A model generated the notes under the pieces. It was given only the letters and a program-made list of their open reading frames with translations. It had not been told where the DNA came from and did no database searches. The translations under genes were made by a program, and so were the position numbers. From positions 1-36,815 of the forward strand of contig NZ_SMKR01000063.1 of NCBI RefSeq assembly GCF_004348725.1: a stretch of DNA of 36,815 bases. Direction: 5' to 3'. This DNA comes from Kribbella turkmenica (GTDB lineage Bacteria; Actinomycetota; Actinomycetes; Propionibacteriales; Kribbellaceae). Shown here one piece after another: positions 31,840 to 36,815 of the stretch (position 1 is its first letter; the number at the start of each line of letters is the position of its first letter).

Positions 31840-32469
31840 ATGCTGGACCTGCTGCGAGCCGACCGTGTCCTGACCGTCGTCCGGGCGCCGCAAATCGGCG
31901 ACGCCCGCGACCTGTGTGCGGCATTGGTTGCCGGCGGCATCCATGTCGTGGAGCTGACCTACACCACGCCGGACCTCCCCCGGCACCTGGAACGCGCCGC
32001 CTCGACCACGGCCGAGACCGGTGCGGTGGTCGGCGCCGGCACCGTGCAGACCGGCGCGCACGCGCAGCAGGCGGTCGACGCCGGCGCGCAGTTCCTGGTC
32101 ACGCCCGGCCAAGGTCCCGAGGCCGCGGCGGTCGCCGACGCCGCCCGCGCCGCCGGCATCCCCGTCGTCCTCGGTGCCCTGACCCCGTCCGAGGTGATGA
32201 CCGCGTTGGCGCTGGGCTCCGACGCGGTGAAGATCTTCCCGGCGCACCAGTTCGGCCCGAAGTACTTCAAGGACCTGAACGGCCCGTTCCCCGGCGTACC
32301 GCTGATCCCGTCGGGTGGCGTCAACGCCGGCAACGCGCGCGACTTCCTCTCCGCCGGAGCGCTCGCCGTCAGCGCCGGGACGGACGTCGTCGCGCCCGCC
32401 GACGTGGCCGCGGGGAACTGGCAGGAGATCACCGCCAAGGCCGCCACCTTCTGCAAGGCGCTGCAGTGA
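31840..32469 (+). CDS. eda: KDPG/KHG-type 2-keto-3-deoxy sugar acid phosphate aldolase
   Basis: 209 residues, the usual size. The Schiff-base lysine is Lys131 in AVKIFPA, with Arg15 in VVRAP, Glu38 in VVELTYTTP, and the GAGTV (66-69) and PSGGVN phosphate-binding loops. It cleaves KDPG to pyruvate and glyceraldehyde-3-phosphate. The ATG at 31840 has AGAGAGGAAG upstream, 12 bases after the previous stop. It could also act on 6-phospho-2-dehydro-3-deoxygalactonate, which the same fold accepts. Confidence 0.92.
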   Translation: MLDLLRADRVLTVVRAPQIGDARDLCAALVAGGIHVVELTYTTPDLPRHLERAASTTAETGAVVGAGTVQTGAHAQQAVDAGAQFLVTPGQGPEAAAVADAARAAGIPVVLGALTPSEVMTALALGSDAVKIFPAHQFGPKYFKDLNGPFPGVPLIPSGGVNAGNARDFLSAGALAVSAGTDVVAPADVAAGNWQEITAKAATFCKALQ

Positions 32470-33653
32470 GGATCACCGCGGTCGAGACGGTCCGCCCGCG
32501 GATCCAGTCGAACCTGTGCTTCGTCCGGCTGCACACCGACACCGGGCTGACCGGGCTCGGGGAGTCGTTCTTCGGCGCGCCCGCCGTCGAGGCGCACATC
32601 CACGAGACCGTCGCCCCGCTGTTGCTCGGCCTGGAGAACCCGGCGCCCCAACAGGTCGCGACCCTGCTCACGCCGTACGTCGGCTATCAGGGCGGTGGCG
32701 CCGAGTTGCGCGGCAACGGCGCGGTCGACATCGCGTTGTGGGACCTGATCGGCCAGAACACCGGGCTGCCGCTGGCACGCCTGCTCGGCGGGCCGGTCCG
32801 CGACCGCATCCGGACGTACAACACCTGCGCGGGCGGACGCTACATCAGCACGACCACGCTGCAGAGTTCCTCGAACTGGGGCCTGCCAGCGGACGCCGGT
32901 GAGTACGAGGACCTGTACGCCTTCATGAACCACCCGGCCCGGCTCGCCCGCGAGCTGTGGGACGAAGGCACGCGCGGGATGAAGATCTGGCCGTTCGACC
33001 AGGCCGCCGAGGAGAGCAACGGGACCGACATCTCGCCGCGGGCCCTGGCCGCCGGTCTCGACATCGTCGCCGCGATCCGCGCCGAGGTCGGGTTCGAGAT
33101 GGACCTGATGATCGAGCTCCACGGGCTGTGGACCCGGACCGCGGCGTTCAAGCTCGCCCGGGCACTGGCGGAGTTCCGGCCGCACTGGATCGAGGATCCG
33201 CTGCGGCCGGACGCCGCCGACGCCCTCGGCCACCTGCGCGCGGAGATCGGCATCCCGATCGCCACCGGCGAGACCTGCATCGGCCGCCGCGGGTTCCTGC
33301 CGCTCTTCCAGCGCGGTGCGGTCGACGTCGCCACGCTCGACATCGGTTGGACCGGCGGTGTCACCGAGGCGGTCAAGATCGCCTCGCTCGCCGACGCGTA
33401 CTCGGTCCCGATCGCGCCGCACGACTGCACCGGGCCGGTCTCCCTCGCGGTCGCCACGCACGTCGTCTGCAGCCAGCCCAACGGGTTGATCCAGGAAACC
33501 GCTCGGTCTTTCATCCGGACCTGGTACGGCGCTCTGGTCGACGGACTCCCGGAGTTGGTGCCCGGCGAGGTGATCCTGCCCACCACGCCGGGCCACGGTG
33601 TCCGGCTCCGCGACGACCTGGACGCGGTCTCCCGGCTAACCGATCAGCTCTAG
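32466..33653 (+). CDS. enolase-superfamily acid-sugar dehydratase
   Basis: 395 residues from a GTG at 32466 that overlaps the aldolase stop (GTGA). Longer readings would run through the aldolase gene. The capping domain fills residues 1-120. Metal ligands are Glu217, Glu243 and Glu269, with exact 26-residue spacing as in D-galactonate dehydratase. Acid/base candidates are His219 and the His319/Asp292 dyad, again at the same distances. Lys173 is in GMKIW. The first ligand is Glu, where galactonate dehydratase has Asp. It should dehydrate a C6 aldonate such as gluconate or galactonate to a 2-keto-3-deoxy acid for the adjacent kinase and aldolase. Its end overlaps the facing PheS-like gene by 18 bases. 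Confidence 0.85.
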   Translation: MRITAVETVRPRIQSNLCFVRLHTDTGLTGLGESFFGAPAVEAHIHETVAPLLLGLENPAPQQVATLLTPYVGYQGGGAELRGNGAVDIALWDLIGQNTGLPLARLLGGPVRDRIRTYNTCAGGRYISTTTLQSSSNWGLPADAGEYEDLYAFMNHPARLARELWDEGTRGMKIWPFDQAAEESNGTDISPRALAAGLDIVAAIRAEVGFEMDLMIELHGLWTRTAAFKLARALAEFRPHWIEDPLRPDAADALGHLRAEIGIPIATGETCIGRRGFLPLFQRGAVDVATLDIGWTGGVTEAVKIASLADAYSVPIAPHDCTGPVSLAVATHVVCSQPNGLIQETARSFIRTWYGALVDGLPELVPGEVILPTTPGHGVRLRDDLDAVSRLTDQL

Positions 33654-34751
33654 CACCGGCCCCGCGTGCAGGGCCCGGTAGACCTTGTCCCGCAGGGCGT
33701 TCGCCTCGGCGTCGGTCAGCGTCCGGTCCACCGGCCGGAGGACCAGCCTGACCAGCACGTTCCGCTGACCGGGGTGGAGTTGGAGGCGATCACGAGCGGC
33801 TTGCGGCAGGTCGTCGTACGACGTTTCCCCCAGGACGTCGAGGGACTCGGCCGCGTCGGCGTCGACACCCAGCGCGGTACGGACCCTGTCGCCGAGCGCC
33901 TCCGGCGACACATCGGTCTCTGCGTCGACCACGACGGAGAGGTCGCGGCGGACCGGTGGCATCGAGGAGACCGGCTTGTACGGCGTCAGGTCGAGCATCT
34001 GGTCCGCCACCCGGGGATCTGTTGACCTGAGCAACCGAATGTCGCGGATGCCCTTGCGCAGCATCAGCAGTCGGTCCAGCCCAGGACCCATCGCCAGACC
34101 GGTCCAACTCGCGTCCAGACCGGCCTTGCGGAGGACGTGCGGAGCGGCGACACCGCATTCGCCGATCTCGATCCACTGATCGTCCAGCAGCACGTCGACC
34201 TGGCGGCCGTGGATCGTGTACGGATGGACGGCGGGCACGGTCCGGTACCTCCGGCCGGGCAGCACCGTGTCGACGAGCCGGGCGATCATGTCCGCCAACT
34301 CGGGCTCTCCGAGGGAGACGTTGCGGCTGATCCGCCAGAGGTCGAGCTGATGCGGCGTACCCGTGTGCTGCCAGTCGACCGAGTCGCGGCGGTAGCAGAT
34401 GCCGGCACAGATCATCAGTACGTCGGAGGACGCCGAGCCGGCCAGCTCACGCAGCGCCGGCGGGATCATCGCCGAGGTGTGGCTCCGGAGTACTTCGCGG
34501 TCGGATGCGTAGCGGGTGTAGCGGGCCTCCCGGGTGACCGCGTCGGCGGCGTACCCGAGGTTGTCGTAGTTGTCGGCCAGGGTGACGACCGGATGGTCGC
34601 GTCTGGTCCAGATCTCCGTGTACGGCCAGGCGTGGCCGAGCGCCGTACGGATCGAGTCGACGACGAGCTGGATGGCGTGCGGACCCTGGGCCGGGTCGGT
34701 CAGGTCGCGCAGGGACAGAGCGGAGTGCAGTTCTTCCACAGTGATGGACAT
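33636..34751 (-). CDS. stand-alone PheS-like ligase with C-terminal FDX-ACB domain
   Basis: 371 residues. The core is that of the phenylalanyl-tRNA synthetase alpha chain: HTSAMIPPALR (91-101), class II motif 2 CYRRDSVDWQHTGTPHQLDLWR (119-140), IEIGECGVAAPHVLRKAG, and motif 3 with GPGLDR (222-226, Arg226). The N-terminal coiled coil of bacterial PheS is absent. Residues about 265-371 match the anticodon-binding FDX-ACB domain normally found at the end of PheT (PPVRRDLSVVVD). The layout resembles monomeric mitochondrial PheRS. It probably corresponds to the actinobacterial PheS-related ligases of unknown role; whether it charges a tRNA is unknown. The ATG at 34751 has GGAGAG upstream. Confidence 0.8.
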   Translation of the reverse strand: MSITVEELHSALSLRDLTDPAQGPHAIQLVVDSIRTALGHAWPYTEIWTRRDHPVVTLADNYDNLGYAADAVTREARYTRYASDREVLRSHTSAMIPPALRELAGSASSDVLMICAGICYRRDSVDWQHTGTPHQLDLWRISRNVSLGEPELADMIARLVDTVLPGRRYRTVPAVHPYTIHGRQVDVLLDDQWIEIGECGVAAPHVLRKAGLDASWTGLAMGPGLDRLLMLRKGIRDIRLLRSTDPRVADQMLDLTPYKPVSSMPPVRRDLSVVVDAETDVSPEALGDRVRTALGVDADAAESLDVLGETSYDDLPQAARDRLQLHPGQRNVLVRLVLRPVDRTLTDAEANALRDKVYRALHAGPVLELIG

Positions 34752-34756
34752 GGGAG

Positions 34757-34822
34757 TTCTCTCCAGGATGACGGTCTCGACAGGGGTCCACCCCGGTCGG
34801 CCGCGGTCACCTCAGGAGAGAG
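34757..34822 (-). promoter_or_regulatory. candidate translational attenuator of the PheS-like gene
   Basis: On the minus strand TCTCTCC at the end of the leader ORF (34821-34815) is complementary to GGAGAGA (34764-34758), which contains the Shine-Dalgarno of the ligase gene. An adjoining AGG/CCT pair extends the stem past a two-base bulge. A short local GGAG/CTCC hairpin can also hide the site. Ribosomes in the leader ORF would open the long-range stem. Confidence 0.4.
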
Positions 34823-34895
34823 CGCAGCAACGGCTCACCCCGTCGGCACCGTCGTGCCGGCCGGGGCGTGGAAATCGCCGCCCGTACTGCGTCAT
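34812..34895 (-). CDS. 27-residue leader ORF upstream of the PheS-like gene
   Basis: A short frame runs from ATG at 34895 (or GTG at 34904) to TGA at 34812, 60 bases before the ligase start. It is Arg/Gly-rich and ends VSRCCALS, with two adjacent cysteine codons four codons from the stop. A 6-bp hairpin (CGGCAC/GTGCCG, 34844-34859) lies inside it. Its Shine-Dalgarno is weak. Position and codon content suggest a regulatory leader peptide rather than a working protein. No other gene is seen between 34752 and 35014. Confidence 0.4.
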   Translation of the reverse strand: MTQYGRRFPRPGRHDGADGVSRCCALS

Positions 34896-35014
34896 GCCGT
34901 CCACTGTACCCGGCAGGCCGGCCGCGGGCGGAAGGAATTCGCAGTGCACTCGCCCGGCATCCTTCCGGACCGCATCCGGAATTTCCGGCTCAGAGAGCCG
35001 GATCGGGTGTAACG

Positions 35015-36067
35015 ATGGGGCGCATGCGATGGATCGACACCCTCGAAGCCGAGGCCGCGGAGAAGCTGCCCGAAGCCGTGCACCGGTACTTCCGGCAAGG
35101 CTCGGCCGGCGGCGTCAGTGCGGGCGAGGCGGTGGCGGCCTGGTCGGCCTACCGGTTCCGGCCGCGCGTGCTGACCGACGTGTCCACGGTCACGGCGGCG
35201 ACCACCGTGCTCGGGACGTCGGTCGACGTACCGGTGCTGGTGGCGCCGTCGACGATGCATCGGATGGCGGATCCGGACGGCGAGGTCGCGATGGCGAGCG
35301 GGGTCGACGCGGCGAAGTCGATCATCGGGATCTCCAGCAACGCCGGGACGACGTTCGCGGACCTCGGGGCGACCGGGGTGCCGTGGTGGCTGCAGATCTA
35401 CATCGTGCGGAACCGTTCGGTCACCGAGCGGATGGTGGACGCGGCGGTCGCAGGTGGTGCGCAGGCCGTTGTGCTGACGGTCGACACCCCCGTCGTCGGT
35501 CGTAAAGAGGACACCGGCGAGACGGTCTGGGATCTCGTCCAGCCGGGTCAGCTGCTGGCGAACCTGCCGGACGGGGAGTGGACCGACGACGACCTGGCGA
35601 AGGCGGACGACCTGGGTCCGAAGGCGATCGGCTGGCTCGCCGAGCGCACCGGGTTGCCGGTGGTGGTGAAGGGCGTGCTGCGGGGTGACGACGCGAAACG
35701 GTGCGCCGACGCGGGCGCTGCCGCCGTGATCGTGTCGAACCACGGCGGACGCCAACTCGACGGTTCCGTCCCGACCGCGCAGGCCCTGCCCGAGGTCGCG
35801 GAGGCGCTGGCCGGCACGAGCACAGAGGTGTACGTCGACGGCGGGATCCGCCGCGGCGAACACATCCTGGCCGCGCTCGCCCTCGGCGCCCGGGCGGTCT
35901 TCGTCGGCCGGCCCGCGCTCTGGGCGCTGACCGTCGGCGGGTCCGCGGGTGTCACCCGTCTGATCACCGACCTGGGCTCGGAGCTCGAGCACTGCCTCCG
36001 GCTGATCGGGTGTCCGCGGGCTGACGACCTGACTCCTGACCTTGTGACCAAACGACTGACGGACTGA
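35015..36067 (+). CDS. FMN-dependent 2-hydroxyacid oxidase/dehydrogenase
   Basis: 350 residues of the glycolate/lactate oxidase TIM-barrel family. Landmarks are Tyr25 (HRYFRQGS), VLVAPSTMHRMADPDGE, WLQIY with Tyr129, TVDTPVVGR with Arg163, Lys219 (VVVKGV), the catalytic SNHGGRQLDGS with His243 and Arg246, and the FMN-phosphate loop DGGIRRG (275-281). It oxidises an L-2-hydroxy acid to the 2-oxo acid, passing electrons to oxygen or the respiratory chain. Which acid is not evident. No strong Shine-Dalgarno is seen; the ATG at 35024 is an alternative start. A formyltransferase gene follows after five bases. Confidence 0.88.
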   Translation: MGRMRWIDTLEAEAAEKLPEAVHRYFRQGSAGGVSAGEAVAAWSAYRFRPRVLTDVSTVTAATTVLGTSVDVPVLVAPSTMHRMADPDGEVAMASGVDAAKSIIGISSNAGTTFADLGATGVPWWLQIYIVRNRSVTERMVDAAVAGGAQAVVLTVDTPVVGRKEDTGETVWDLVQPGQLLANLPDGEWTDDDLAKADDLGPKAIGWLAERTGLPVVVKGVLRGDDAKRCADAGAAAVIVSNHGGRQLDGSVPTAQALPEVAEALAGTSTEVYVDGGIRRGEHILAALALGARAVFVGRPALWALTVGGSAGVTRLITDLGSELEHCLRLIGCPRADDLTPDLVTKRLTD

Positions 36068-36072
36068 CGCTG

Positions 36073-36815
36073 ATGAACGAGAAACAGACGCCCCTGCGGA
36101 TCGTCACGCTGAACGCGTTCCTCCCGGGCTACCGATTGGTGCACGAGTTCGCCGAGCGGAACGGGCACGAGATCGTGCTCGTGGTGACGCTGCCCCGGAC
36201 CGATCGATACGGCCAGGACAGTCCCCTCGCGGTCGACCTGCCGGCCGGAAGCAACGCGCTGATCACCGGCAAGCTGCGAACGGTCGCGGCGCCGGTGATC
36301 GAGGCGCTGCGCCCGGACGTGATCATCTCGGCAGCGTTCCCGCGGCTGATCCCGGGCGAGATCCTCGAGATCCCGAAGTACGGCGCGATCAACTGCCACC
36401 CGTCCCCGCTGCCGGCCGGGCGCGGACCGACCCCGCAACGGCTGATCTACGAGGGCGACGAGCGGGTCGGCGCGACCGTGCACCGGACGGCCGTCGAGTT
36501 CGACACCGGGGCGATTCTCGCCCAACGCGTCGTACCACTGCCGGACGATCTCAACGGTCCGGCGATCATGCAGACCTGGCGCACTCTCCTCGGCCAATGC
36601 CTCGACGAAGCCGTCCCCCGCCTCGTCGCCGGCGACCCCGGCACCCCACAGGACCCGGCCGACGCCACCGAGGCCCCGTTCTTCACCGAGGCCGAACGCT
36701 ACCTCGACCTCACCGAGCCGTCCGCCGTCATCCGCCGCAAAACCGCCGCCCTCAACGTCACCGCCCCCACTGCCAGACTCCGCCTCTCCGGGACTACCTA
36801 CACCATCACCCGCAC
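36073..36815 (+). CDS. formyltransferase family protein, 3' end outside window
   Basis: The frame is open to the window end (247 residues seen). It has the formyltransferase N-terminal fold with the catalytic set Asn107, His109 (NCHPSPLPAGRG) and Asp144 (VEFDTGAI), matching the Asn-His-Asp of GAR transformylase and Fmt. A second domain begins after about residue 200 (AERYLDLTEPSAVIRRK), as in methionyl-tRNA formyltransferase. The N-terminal strand (LRIVTLNAFLPGYRLVHEF) differs from housekeeping Fmt, so it is more likely a paralogue that formylates or hydrolyses another substrate. It is five bases after the hydroxyacid oxidase gene and probably shares its message. Confidence 0.85.
   Translation, partial: MNEKQTPLRIVTLNAFLPGYRLVHEFAERNGHEIVLVVTLPRTDRYGQDSPLAVDLPAGSNALITGKLRTVAAPVIEALRPDVIISAAFPRLIPGEILEIPKYGAINCHPSPLPAGRGPTPQRLIYEGDERVGATVHRTAVEFDTGAILAQRVVPLPDDLNGPAIMQTWRTLLGQCLDEAVPRLVAGDPGTPQDPADATEAPFFTEAERYLDLTEPSAVIRRKTAALNVTAPTARLRLSGTTYTITR

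Noticed and set aside
34783-34830. T-box-like GGGGTGGACC and GAGGTGACCGCGG upstream of the PheS-like gene.
   Set aside because: The conserved AGGGTGGNACCGCG core is not complete, no Stem I or specifier loop can be drawn, and the UGGA would not pair with tRNA-Phe. The leader-ORF explanation fits better.

Overview
The window is high-GC actinobacterial DNA. Its content (an mce lipid-importer locus, actinobacterial RpoB and RpoC, frequent GTG/TTG starts and ATGA/GTGA coupling) suggests the order Propionibacteriales, perhaps a Kribbella- or Nocardioides-like genus. That placement is inference. Base composition and codon use look uniform, and no transposase, phage gene, rRNA, tRNA or CRISPR array was seen.

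Layout. (1) 1-1336: a partial alpha/beta hydrolase and a DUF1801 protein, separated by a strong hairpin from rpoC. (2) 1374-8971: rpoC and rpoB on the minus strand with two predicted promoters. (3) 9076-20027: a full mce operon on the minus strand (mceG ATPase, two YrbE permeases, MceA-F, two Mce-associated proteins), coupled stop-to-start at nearly every junction. The exception is the yrbEB-mceA gap, which holds an inverted repeat covering the mceA ribosome binding site. (4) 20028-20327: a divergent control region with an inverted repeat over the mceG promoter and an 11-bp-spaced PHO-box-like array. It lies in front of a Tat-exported PhoX-type phosphatase gene and an overlapping PAP2 phosphatase gene. 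(5) 22253-23508: rplJ and rplL on the minus strand. The mce locus therefore sits between rplJL and rpoBC.

(6) 23645-26608: an MFS transporter and an IclR regulator, divergent from a fumarylacetoacetate-hydrolase-family gene. (7) 26634-33653: the most interesting block. A divergon carries a Rid-family deaminase, an IclR regulator and a 2-keto-3-deoxygluconate (KDG) kinase on the minus strand. On the plus strand it carries a D-serine-dehydratase-like PLP enzyme, a D-aminoacylase-like amidohydrolase, a KDPG aldolase and an enolase-superfamily acid-sugar dehydratase. Read together they give a complete route: N-acetyl-glucosaminate to glucosaminate plus acetate, to KDG plus ammonia, to KDPG, to pyruvate plus glyceraldehyde-3-phosphate. 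This is the logic of the oxidative chitin pathway known from marine Pseudoalteromonas, here apparently in an actinobacterium with its own regulator and a second dehydratase entry.

(8) 33636-36815: a stand-alone PheS-like ligase fused to an FDX-ACB domain, preceded by a short leader ORF ending near two cysteine codons whose 3' end can pair with the ligase Shine-Dalgarno. Then come an FMN-dependent 2-hydroxyacid oxidase and a formyltransferase cut by the window end.
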